From assembly GCA_030295235.1 (NCBI GenBank), contig AP026126.1:1-64000 (forward strand): DNA of 64,000 nucleotides, in the 5' to 3' direction. A program made the position numbers and the translations under genes. Source of the DNA: Fistulifera solaris (lineage: Eukaryota > Bacillariophyta > Bacillariophyceae > Naviculales > Stauroneidaceae). Numbering within the stretch: position 1 is the first letter of the stretch; every line of letters starts with the position of its first letter. This document shows positions 10,891 through 19,171 of this stretch, one piece after another. The notes below the pieces were generated by a model. The model was not told the origin of the DNA. It worked only from the letters and a program-made list of their open reading frames with translations, and did no database searches.

Positions 10891-12053
10891 ATGTCGAATA
10901 ATAATGACAATTGGATCGATTCCATGATCGATGTGTTGCTTTCCGCACGCAACAAGAAACCGGGTGCACCGATTGATTTGCAAGAACGGGATATTTCGCA
11001 GTTGTGCATTCAAGCCCGCGATATTTTCCTCAATCAACCCATGCTTCTCGAATTAGGAGCGCCAATCAAAATTTGCGGTGATACGCACGGTCAATACACG
11101 GACTTGTTGCGTCTCTTTGAATATGGTGGATTTTCCTCCGGAGGTTAGTGCAGTGTGCGGCGCCTTCGCTGTGGGCATCTCGAGTCTTCCGATTCGTGAA
11201 CGACACATTGACATGTTTGCCTTTGCTACTTATCTCACTCTCGATTCATTCTCATTGTTATCAAAACAGGCAAACTACTTGTTTCTAGGTGATTACGTCG
11301 ACAGAGGCAAACAGTCGATAGAAGTAGTCTGTCTTCTTTTGCGTACAAGATCAAGTATCCAGAAAACTTCTTCTTGCTCCGCGGAAATCACGAATGTGCC
11401 GGTATCAACCGTATCTACGGTTTCTATGACGAGTGCCGTCGTCGCTTCTCGGTTAAAATGTGGAAGCAATTTTGTAACACGTTCAATTGCTTGCCCTGCA
11501 CGGCAGTGATTGATGACAAAATTATTTGCATGCACGGTGGACTGAGTCCAGAACTTGCACAGATGGAGCAAATTGCTAACATTGCCCGGCCTTGTGACGT
11601 GCCGGATACGGGACTTTTGTGTGACATTCTATGGGCGGATCCGGATCCGAGTATTACGGTACGAACACTGAAGATGGAGGTCTGTGTCGTGCTTTTAATG
11701 TATTTCCTCTGAACAGTTAACTTCTCTATTCGTACTACCCGCAGGGATGGGGTGAAAACGATCGAGGTGTATCATTTACGTTTGGCGGAGATGTAGTGCG
11801 TCAATTCTTACGCCGTCACGACTTGGACCTGGTCGTTCGGGCGCACCAAGTTGTCGAGGATGGTTACGAATTCTTTGCCGGTCGAGAGCTCGTCACTGTA
11901 TTCTCAGCTCCCAACTATTGTGGTGAATTCGACAATGCCGGTGCCATGATGACAGTAGACGATACACTCATGTGCTCGTTCCAGATCCTGAAACCAGCCA
12001 CACAGCAACAACAACGTGCTGGGTACGGTAGAGCAGGTACTCCTTCGAGGTAA
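10891..12053 (+). CDS. Serine/threonine protein phosphatase PP1 catalytic subunit
   Basis: Three exons: 10891-11143, 11270-11658 and 11745-12053, with GT-AG introns of 126 and 86 nt. All PPP-family signatures are present: [40 protein letters not shown], and the C-terminal [16 protein letters not shown]. The length (about 320 aa) and sequence fit PP1 rather than PP2A. PP1 dephosphorylates many nuclear and cytosolic targets through regulatory subunits. Two frame changes are visible, both in T4 runs. One T too many at 11131-11134 turns GGFPPE into a shifted frame just before the first intron. One T too few at 11337-11340 breaks [16 protein letters not shown]1 is essential and extremely conserved, so these are almost certainly sequence errors. 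Confidence 0.93.
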
Positions 12054-12233
12054 AGAAAGACCAAGCAATAGCAGTAATGCGATCTAAGTAAAGGTGAATT
12101 TTTCTAAACCTGTGTAATGCCCTTAGGTTCAATTTTTATTCACGAAAATCCGGAGGCGGATGTGAAAAACATTTTTCTAGTGACCTGATCATTCTGTCAT
12201 CAGAAATGAATTGCATAGTCTATGACTGAAGAT

Positions 12234-12419
12234 CTATTCATTCAAGACAGTAATTCTTGCTCGACAGTCCTCCTGCGCTTTCTCAACAAGAGCAAACGCT
12301 GCTTTTTGCAAAGCTTCTGCTTCATCATCCGTCAGAGTTCCCAAATGATCCTCGTCATTGTCGTCATAGATTCCGTAAAAATGGCGGGGGGACCACTTGT
12401 CGCGTACTAACTTCTCCAT
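12234..12419 (-). CDS. FYGIY-motif small protein (copy 1)
   Basis: A 61-aa protein starting MEKLVRDKWSPRHFYGIYDD. After the motif it continues DEDHLGTLTDDEAEALQKAA, then a short charged helix. Two further genes in the window carry the same arrangement: a short basic or polar lead, Pro, FYGIY, acidic residues, and a T/S-x-D-D helix start (12767-12880 and 16664-17145). Recurrence makes this tiny frame credible. I know of no named family with this motif; function is unknown. Confidence 0.6.
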   Translation of the reverse strand: MEKLVRDKWSPRHFYGIYDDNDEDHLGTLTDDEAEALQKAAFALVEKAQEDCRARITVLNE

Positions 12420-12766
12420 CCATTTGAACAGTAAATCCTTTTGATCTACTGATGCAACAGAATCTCACAAACAGTTTAAAATGTCGATATCTGTGCTGAT
12501 CATTTCGTTCACTGCTTCATACCTTGGAAATGCACGAAAACCGCACGTGACATCTGCGACACACAATTGGTACTAAGAAGTACACATAAATCATAAAAAA
12601 TCTATTCAAAGCTATGTTCAAGAACTTTTGACAAAGGGAGAACCAAGCGTTACAGAAACTCGCCATACCTGTCCGGTACTATACTCCAAAGCTAAAATAT
12701 AATTATTAATCTAGTCAAAATCGAATCATCTCTTTCTTTTCTATCTTTCGACACCCGACATTCTCC
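12420..12766. other. Spacer between FYGIY copies 1 and 2
   Basis: AT-rich, no coding signal. Includes the motif ACCTGTCCGGTACTATAC near 12667, loosely related to the CCTGGTACC elements noted elsewhere. Confidence 0.35.
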
Positions 12767-12880
12767 CTATTTTTTCTTGGTACACAATATTTCCAAATCG
12801 TCTCGCGTAAATTCGCGGGAATCATCATTTTCTTCATAGATACCGTAAAACGGCGACGGGACGTAGGGGCGATCTTCCAT
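12767..12880 (-). CDS. FYGIY-motif mini-protein (copy 2)
   Basis: A 37-codon frame, below usual ORF thresholds, starting MEDRPYVPSPFYGIYEEN at 12880 and ending LEILCTKKK at a TAG (12767-12769). It aligns with copies 1 and 3 across the Pro-x-x-FYGIY-acidic block and the following FTRDDLE helix start. It may be a functional micro-protein, a first exon, or a truncated relative of the longer copies; the sequence alone does not decide. Confidence 0.5.
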   Translation of the reverse strand: MEDRPYVPSPFYGIYEENDDSREFTRDDLEILCTKKK

Positions 12881-13224
12881 TTCTTTTTATTCTCGTTGCA
12901 TTGTAATGAAGAAGATCAACTAGTCAATAACGTTGCTTCGCGACACCAAAGGTCAATGGTAAAGAATTCTTACGATTGCCATCGAAAAGAATGGTGAAGT
13001 TTTGTTGCACCCAGCGGCCGATTAACGCAAAAACGGTTCACGACTTGACTCACGACTCAACCCTGCTGGTAGTAAATTTTGAAACGAAAAGATCACGATC
13101 GCGCCAGGAAATAATAAGAGGGACATTTTTATCTTTTCTCTTTGCCTCATCCGTCCTGCGCCCTTTCCTTCATTATACTGACTGTAAAGTTTCTCTTCCC
13201 TGATACGTTGAATTTACTGCAGCT
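12881..13224. promoter_or_regulatory. Divergent spacer between FYGIY copy 2 and the BCAT fusion gene
   Basis: About 340 bp upstream of both genes. No coding frame stands out. Contains ACTTGACTCACGACTC near 13041-13056, with two TGACTC/CGACTC half-sites. Confidence 0.35.
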
Positions 13225-14961
13225 ATGACAGATCCTACTTCTACTAAGGTTACAATAATTCACTGCTGGTCCGCTCCCCGCAGTCGCTCGACGGCTCTCT
13301 TGTACAGTTTTGAAGCCCGTGACGATTGTTGTGCTCTCGATGAACCGTTGTATCGACAATGGATGATCGACAATCCGCAAATACCTCGGCCTTATCGTAA
13401 GGAAATGATCGAAGGAGCACCGGGATGGGAGAAGGAACAGCCTGCTTTGTCAGAACGACTGCAAAAGGCGATTTCTTCAAGCCATCGAGTCATTTTTTGC
13501 AAGCACATGGCGAAACATGCCCCGCAATTTGATTTCAATCAATATCCCGAAACGGAAACGGTTCGTCACAAGCACGTCTTGCTCATACGCGATCCTGTCG
13601 CCGTCTTGTCCTCGTGGAAACAGTCCTCGGAAGTGCACGGCGAAGACATTCCGACCGCTTCGGAGATCGGGTTGTTGGATTTGTTGCAAATTCATGCGAA
13701 AGTTTCCGATACAGCTGTCGTATTGAATTCCGATGATTTAGTACAAAATCCGCCGCACGTACTTAACGAACTCTGTGATTCTTTGAATATACCGTACACC
13801 GAGCAAATGATGCGCTGGAAGAATGGTCCTCATGAGTGTGATGGACCCTGGGCGCCCTGGTGGTATCATCAAGTCCATCAATCGGTCAGCTGGAATGAAT
13901 CAAACGAAATCGAAACACGTTATCGTACGGTGCCCGTTGAGTTTCAGCCTTGTTTGCAAGTGAGCTACGCCGCGTATCAGTATTTCATGACTTTGCAGAA
14001 ACAACCTGTGATTCCGTTTGAATACGAAGATCCGCGCAATGCGCAGTTGTTAGTGTATATCGGTACATCGGGTCGCGGAGGACGTTTGATTCCAAGAAAT
14101 CAAGCCGGCGTCAGTCCGTGGGATTCTTCGGTACAAGGAGGAGATGCGGTTTGGGAAGGGATTCGTGTGTATCGCGGCAAATTGTTGCATCTGGATCAAC
14201 ATTTGCGCCGTTTACTCAATTCCGCCAAGGCTTTGGGCTTCCAACAGATCCACACCAAAGATCAAATCACACAAGCGATCTTTCAGACGCTCGCAGCGAA
14301 TGGTATGCGGGATGGTGCTCACATGCGTTTGACCTTGACACGCGGCGAAAAGTATTCCAGCAGTATGAATCCTGTGTTTAACGTGTACGGAACGACGCTT
14401 ATTGTTTTGGCGGAATGGAAACCTACACAAGGACGTACGACATATGACAACGTCAAAGGTGTTTCACTCATCAGTGCGAGTCAGCGACGCAATTCGCCCA
14501 ATACAGTCGACTCCAAAATTCATCACAACAATTTGATTAACAATATTCTACCCAAAATTCAAGCCAATCTGGCCAACTGTGCCGATGCGATCATGTTGGA
14601 TGTGGATGGCTATGTTGCCGAGACGAATGCTACGAATTTATTCTTGGTGGATCAAGAGGGTGTTCTGGTCACACCGTCTCCGGATCACTGTTTGCCGGGA
14701 ATCACACGCAACACTGTTTTAGAGTTAGCGCGCGAGTTGAATTTCCACATTCAGGAACGTCGTGTTAGTTTGGCAGAATTTCATTTTGCCGAGGAAGTGT
14801 TTACGACAGGAACCATGGGTGAAGTGACACCCGTGACGTGTATTGATGGTCGTGTAATTGGGAGTGGCGTTCGTGGTCCTATTACGACTCGTCTACAAGA
14901 TGTGTATCAAACCTTACCCGAACGAGATGACTACGCCACGGCCATCCCTGCGTTTTACTAA
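13225..14961 (+). CDS. Sulfotransferase-like domain fused to branched-chain aminotransferase-like domain
   Basis: Single exon, 578 aa, intact. Residues about 8-270 resemble a sulfotransferase/P-loop fold: the N-terminal loop SAPRSRSTALLYSF sits where the PAPS 5'-phosphate-binding loop is expected, and LLIRDPVAVLSSW resembles the 3'-phosphate motif. Residues about 275-575 form a fold-type IV PLP aminotransferase of the BCAT/D-amino-acid class. WEGIRVYRGKLLHLDQHLRR opens it, the likely PLP lysine is in VDSKIHHNNL, and ETNATNLFL and PGITRNTVLELA follow. Plants have proteins with this same N-terminal sulfotransferase-like plus BCAT-like layout, so the fusion is known, but its substrates are unclear. 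The two halves may be coupled in sulfur or amino-acid metabolism (inference). Confidence 0.85.
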   Translation: MTDPTSTKVTIIHCWSAPRSRSTALLYSFEARDDCCALDEPLYRQWMIDNPQIPRPYRKEMIEGAPGWEKEQPALSERLQKAISSSHRVIFCKHMAKHAPQFDFNQYPETETVRHKHVLLIRDPVAVLSSWKQSSEVHGEDIPTASEIGLLDLLQIHAKVSDTAVVLNSDDLVQNPPHVLNELCDSLNIPYTEQMMRWKNGPHECDGPWAPWWYHQVHQSVSWNESNEIETRYRTVPVEFQPCLQVSYAAYQYFMTLQKQPVIPFEYEDPRNAQLLVYIGTSGRGGRLIPRNQAGVSPWDSSVQGGDAVWEGIRVYRGKLLHLDQHLRRLLNSAKALGFQQIHTKDQITQAIFQTLAANGMRDGAHMRLTLTRGEKYSSSMNPVFNVYGTTLIVLAEWKPTQGRTTYDNVKGVSLISASQRRNSPNTVDSKIHHNNLINNILPKIQANLANCADAIMLDVDGYVAETNATNLFLVDQEGVLVTPSPDHCLPGITRNTVLELARELNFHIQERRVSLAEFHFAEEVFTTGTMGEVTPVTCIDGRVIGSGVRGPITTRLQDVYQTLPERDDYATAIPAFY

Positions 14962-15001
14962 AAACTTCGGACGGAGTAATTTCATAACGTTAAACTTTGA
15001 A

Positions 15002-16297
15002 TTAAACCAATAAATGGTCGTCAGCACCACCATCTTCGTTGTCATTCGTTTCACTCAACAAATCTGTCGGCTCTACAACCGATGCTATACGTCCTATGTC
15101 TTCGTCTTGCTCCCAATCGGGTCGTGCATCACTCTTCCCTGCATCCTCTACTTCGTCTTCTGGTTCCGGTTGCATCCACTCATGTCCCCAGGTATTTCCA
15201 TGGACATTTACATCTTCCTCCAGCAAAACACCATTTCCTACGACACTTCCCACACCAAACGATGCAATCGCTTCCCGCAACGCATAATACGATGGTTTTT
15301 GTTGATAATCTTCATCGAAAATCAAGGGCTGATCGTCATAATAAAAGTGCGACACCCACGTATGTTTGTCGGAAAATCCCCACAACCAAATCCCATCGCA
15401 CGATGGTTCACTGAGCGCAGCTACGACTAAATCATGATAGATCTGTTTTTGCGCTACCGTTTCTAATACGGGGTTCTCCAAACGACTCGTCCGGACATCG
15501 ACTTCACTCAAGTTGACGGTGAGTCCCAGATCCCCGAGACGCCGAATTTGTTGTTTCAGCATGCGCGGTGTCGGTGGACGGTTCCGACCGGTCCCGGCCG
15601 CATTGAAGTGTCCTTGCATGCCGCAACCGTGAATGGGTACTTGTTTCGCTTTCAAATCCGCTAGTAAATGATAAAAGGCATCCCCTTTGGGTGTATCGAT
15701 GGCTTCGACTTTGTTGTCATTGTATAACAGCACAGCATCCGGATCGGCTTGATGCGCCCATCGAAAGCACTTTTCGATATAAGACGGACCAAGTTTTTGC
15801 AGAAAGATGTTTTCCGCGAGACTCCCATCGGGTGCCAGGGCTTCATTCACAACATCCCACGTCCGAATTCTTCCTCGAAAGTACCCCATGACCGTATATA
15901 TATGACGTTGCAAGTGTTCGCGCAATTGCTCGGCGGTCAATTGCTGCAAACAGGGAGGACTAGTGACATGCCACACCAACACGTGTCCTTTCACTTTTTT
16001 ATCGTGTTGCAAAGCCCAATTCACCACAATATCGGCTTGTGTAAAATCATACTGTCCCAAACACTTAATGTCATTGAGATCATTTTGACCTTCTCCTAAC
16101 AACGGGCCCCATTTGAGGTCGTGTTCGACGACAATCGCATTGAATTCACGTTGAAGGGTCGCCGCATAAAGGGACTCGGCTTGCAATGGCTGCGGTAACA
16201 CAGCGGTTCCGATATCGATGTGTTTGCAAGCGCGGGATGCTGCATGCGATAACGAATCATGATTGTCGTTGTTATTGTGATAATTGTTGCGTGTCAT
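15002..16297 (-). CDS. GH10 endo-beta-1,4-xylanase-like glycoside hydrolase
   Basis: About 431 aa from the ATG at 16297; the frame extends upstream only through non-ATG codons. The GH10 TIM-barrel signatures are complete. They are EHDLKWGPL, HVLVWH, the acid/base glutamate in TWDVVNEAL (about residue 152), GMQGH, the nucleophile glutamate in NLSEVDVR (about residue 265) and WLWGFSDKHTW. GH10 enzymes cut xylan or related glycans. The N-terminus (MTRNNYHNNNDNHDS) is polar, Asn/His-rich and not a signal peptide, so secretion is not supported unless an upstream exon was missed. The C-terminal ~75 residues are acidic and probably disordered. The frame is intact. Confidence 0.88.
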   Translation of the reverse strand: MTRNNYHNNNDNHDSLSHAASRACKHIDIGTAVLPQPLQAESLYAATLQREFNAIVVEHDLKWGPLLGEGQNDLNDIKCLGQYDFTQADIVVNWALQHDKKVKGHVLVWHVTSPPCLQQLTAEQLREHLQRHIYTVMGYFRGRIRTWDVVNEALAPDGSLAENIFLQKLGPSYIEKCFRWAHQADPDAVLLYNDNKVEAIDTPKGDAFYHLLADLKAKQVPIHGCGMQGHFNAAGTGRNRPPTPRMLKQQIRRLGDLGLTVNLSEVDVRTSRLENPVLETVAQKQIYHDLVVAALSEPSCDGIWLWGFSDKHTWVSHFYYDDQPLIFDEDYQQKPSYYALREAIASFGVGSVVGNGVLLEEDVNVHGNTWGHEWMQPEPEDEVEDAGKSDARPDWEQDEDIGRIASVVEPTDLLSETNDNEDGGADDHLLV

Positions 16298-16663
16298 TGT
16301 ATTCGCAGCAAAAGAAAAAAGAAATAACTTGTCTAGAGACGAAGAAATGAACAAAGAAGTTTGCTACAAAAGAAAAAATGGGTGTCATCGCTCATCGCAC
16401 ATGGCAGGGAAATGAAAGATCGATATCTCGTGTCTTGACAGTCACTGAGTGACTGAAATCTGAAATCTAGTCTTGCACAAAAATGTCCTACACTGAAGAA
16501 GAGACTGTAGAGCTTTTCGAAAATGTAATCCGGGATAAATGAAAAGTCATCACTTGCAAAACAAAACCTAAGCCGAAAACAAGAAAATGCATGGAAATAA
16601 TCAATGACACGGCCCATTTTCACAATTGTTATTACCGGGAAAGTACCAATTTTGGTCAGGTTG
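16298..16663. other. Spacer between GH10 gene and FYGIY copy 3
   Basis: Upstream region of the GH10 gene. No coding frame with support; a minus-strand Phe-rich frame here is compositional noise. Confidence 0.35.
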
Positions 16664-17145
16664 TCATGGCAATCCGTGGGCTGTCAATACAATCTGAAGG
16701 CCTTCTTGAACACGATTGACTTCATCGCGCAGAGCCGTGATGAGCTGTTCTTCTCTTCATCCATCTGCCTTTGAGCATTTTCAAACCCCTGGTTTATACG
16801 TTCCGCAACATCGGCGTTCTTATGATCAATGTCTCTCCTCCGCCGATATGCCTCCCAGATTGCAATCTTTTCGCTTTTCAGATCATCCTGGACCACGCGA
16901 AGTTCTTCGGACGTGGCTGCATCTAATTCTATAGCCTTCTCCTCAAAATCGACGTATAATGCTTCTGATTTTTTTCTAAACTCATCGAAATATCGCTGAC
17001 CTTTGAAATGGGCTGCCATCATGAGGGAAAGAGCAGCACTTTGCAGCGCACCTACGTCATCGCTACTCAATGCGGAATGTGGGTTATTGACACCATCATT
17101 ATAGATACCGTAAAAAGCAGGTGGGACATGGCGTCGCGCATTCAT
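16664..17145 (-). CDS. FYGIY-motif coiled-coil protein (copy 3, longest)
   Basis: About 160 aa. The start at 17145 (MNARRHVPPAFYGIYND) is preferred to an upstream ATG at 17187 because the two shorter relatives begin the same distance before the motif. After FYGIY comes ALSSDDVGALQSAALSLMM, then a long charged coiled coil. The annotated frame ends at 16684. However, switching frame at about 16748-16758 continues the heptad-like pattern (ITALRDEVNRVQEGLQIVL) to a stop at 16664-16666, so one base is probably missing there. Family and function are unknown. Confidence 0.6.
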
Positions 17146-17798
17146 CGTTATGTTCTGTATGAAAGAAATGCGATGTCGTCTCCGCATGTTTTCTTGTACG
17201 ACGATGATTCAAAAAATAGCCGACTCATTCTCTGCGCAAATACCAATGAACCAACAGCACGAGGAGTCAATGTGTACCCTCGAGTCGAGCGCTGCGACAT
17301 AGAGTATTTATGTTGAAAAAAGAGCAGGCATCCTTCGCACCTTAACACTAGAGTAATAAGTAGAATTTAACGGAAGGAAGCATCGTATTAAGACAACTAC
17401 TGGTAGGGTCAAGATCATTGACACTAGTCGTGCGTGGCCGATGCTCTCGCTCCCAGGCTTTTTATACGTAGTAGTTCGCAAAGTTGCTGAAAAATTTGCA
17501 CTCTATCCTTCCTTTCGACCATCAACAGTTTCGACCTCGTCTACCGATCGTCTTGTAAAAATTGGATTAATCTAAAGCGCATCAAACGGCGCGCAAGGTA
17601 AAGAACTAGACTACATTGTTCTTCTACATTCTACCCTGACTGCACGCGTTACATAGGCGGCCTTAAAGACTTATATCATAGTGAAAAGGTCTGTCCGTCT
17701 CTGCCTCGCCGCGACGAGCAGCGGCGCCGCTGCGCGCCATGACGGTTTCCTTATTAGTGTGTTAACAACAACTTGTCACAACTAATGATTTTTCCAAA
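17146..17798. promoter_or_regulatory. Divergent promoter region of FYGIY copy 3 and LEO1
   Basis: About 650 bp without a credible gene. The 110 bases before LEO1 are unusually GC-rich and contain the palindrome listed separately. Confidence 0.4.
17718..17733. promoter_or_regulatory. Perfect 16-bp GC palindrome upstream of LEO1
   Basis: GCAGCGGCGCCGCTGC reads identically on both strands and lies 66 bp before the LEO1 ATG. Its position suits a dimeric factor site or a 5'UTR hairpin. This is a reading of symmetry only. Confidence 0.5.
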
Positions 17799-18989
17799 AT
17801 GCCATCCACACAAGAACTATTTGGAGATGATTCTTCGGAGGCTTCGGTCGTAGAAGAAATGACGAACGCAACAACCGAGCGCACATTCGAGGAGAAGAAC
17901 GATGACGACAATCAAGATGATGAGGACACGCCTCCCCCGAAACGCCCCGCTGCGGAGAATACAATTACATACAACGACGACGAATCGTGGTCGATTCCTT
18001 CCTTTCCCCCGCCTCCTACTAACCTTCAACCGTTTGTTTTGAAATTACCCAACTTCATGGGAATGCAAACGCAACCCTTTTCTGCAGACGAGTACGATCC
18101 GGCACAAGAAGAAGAGTATTTTGGTCCGCAATCGGTCTGGAATTTAGTGCGCTATCGTTACAACGACGACGGGAAGAGAGAAAGCAATACACGATTGGTA
18201 GAATGGGAAGATGGTTCGTATACATTGCACGTGGGTGCAGAAGCCTTTACGGTCGATCTCATGGATCATGCCGTGCTGCAAAAGAAGAATAATGAAGGAT
18301 TTCCTGGATTGAATGGATATTTGTATGTTTCTCACAAGGCATCGATGGGCAACAACAGCAATACGACGACAACACTGGAATGCGTTCATCCATTAAAAGC
18401 CCGCGGTACACTGAAACCAACGTCCTTGCAATCGGCGGCGCATAAAGCCTTGACGGTGTCGATTCGTCAGCAAATGATCAACAAACGGGCCAAAATCGCC
18501 AATTACCAAACCACACAAGATCCCGAAAAGTTGAAACAAGAACGTATCAAGGTCAAGCAAGATTTGGAAAAGGCGGCCTTGGCGCGGGGAGAACGACGCG
18601 TGGTCGGAGTAGCACCCCGACGTCGTCCGCGTCGCTCACGGGCGTACTTGGAAGAGGAGGAGGACGACGACGATGAAGATTACGATACGACCAACATCAA
18701 GGCCATGAAACGTCGCACCTACAATGACGACGATGATGGTGAAGACGATGATTTTGGAAATGATGATGGGGACGACGATGACGATGATGAAGATGATACC
18801 TTTCATCGGGTTCGTCCTAAGAAGCAAGCTAGGCAGGAATCGAAACAAGACAAGAAAGGGCTTTCTGATGATGATGACGACGACGGCGATGCAGAAGAAG
18901 AAGATGACGATGATGTTGTACGACCAGTGAAGACCAACCACAAACGAAACGCGCAGGCTTTGTTTGATGATGACAGTGATAGTGAATAA
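17799..18989 (+). CDS. LEO1: LEO1, subunit of the Paf1 transcription elongation complex
   Basis: Single exon, 396 aa, intact. An acidic N-terminus (about 1-70) is followed by the Leo1 core at about 80-260. Key pieces are LKLPNFMGMQTQPF, VRYRYNDDGKRESNTRLVEW, EDGSYTLHVGAEAF, and a later helix SLQSAAHKALTVSI. The C-terminal third is Asp/Glu-rich with basic patches (PRRRPRRSR), typical of Leo1 tails. Leo1 works with Paf1, Ctr9, Cdc73 and Rtf1 on elongating RNA polymerase II and in histone modification, so a nuclear location is expected. Confidence 0.87.
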   Translation: MPSTQELFGDDSSEASVVEEMTNATTERTFEEKNDDDNQDDEDTPPPKRPAAENTITYNDDESWSIPSFPPPPTNLQPFVLKLPNFMGMQTQPFSADEYDPAQEEEYFGPQSVWNLVRYRYNDDGKRESNTRLVEWEDGSYTLHVGAEAFTVDLMDHAVLQKKNNEGFPGLNGYLYVSHKASMGNNSNTTTTLECVHPLKARGTLKPTSLQSAAHKALTVSIRQQMINKRAKIANYQTTQDPEKLKQERIKVKQDLEKAALARGERRVVGVAPRRRPRRSRAYLEEEEDDDDEDYDTTNIKAMKRRTYNDDDDGEDDDFGNDDGDDDDDDEDDTFHRVRPKKQARQESKQDKKGLSDDDDDDGDAEEEDDDDVVRPVKTNHKRNAQALFDDDSDSE

Positions 18990-19171
18990 GGATTTACAAG
19001 TACAAGGATGCAAATAAATCAACTACGAAGAGCCAATACGCTAAAAGGGTGATTTGTCACTTTTCTTTTGATGAATTGAATACCTATAATGTACCTATAA
19101 AGTCTCCGTTTGTTTCAAAGTATCAAGTATGCAAATGCAAATGAACACTGTACATAACACAATAATACCCT

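Noticed and set aside
18636-19022. Hydrophobic minus-strand frame opposite the LEO1 tail
   Set aside because: It is the reverse complement of Asp/Glu-rich codons, which always reads as Ile/Val/Phe-rich; LEO1 explains the region.
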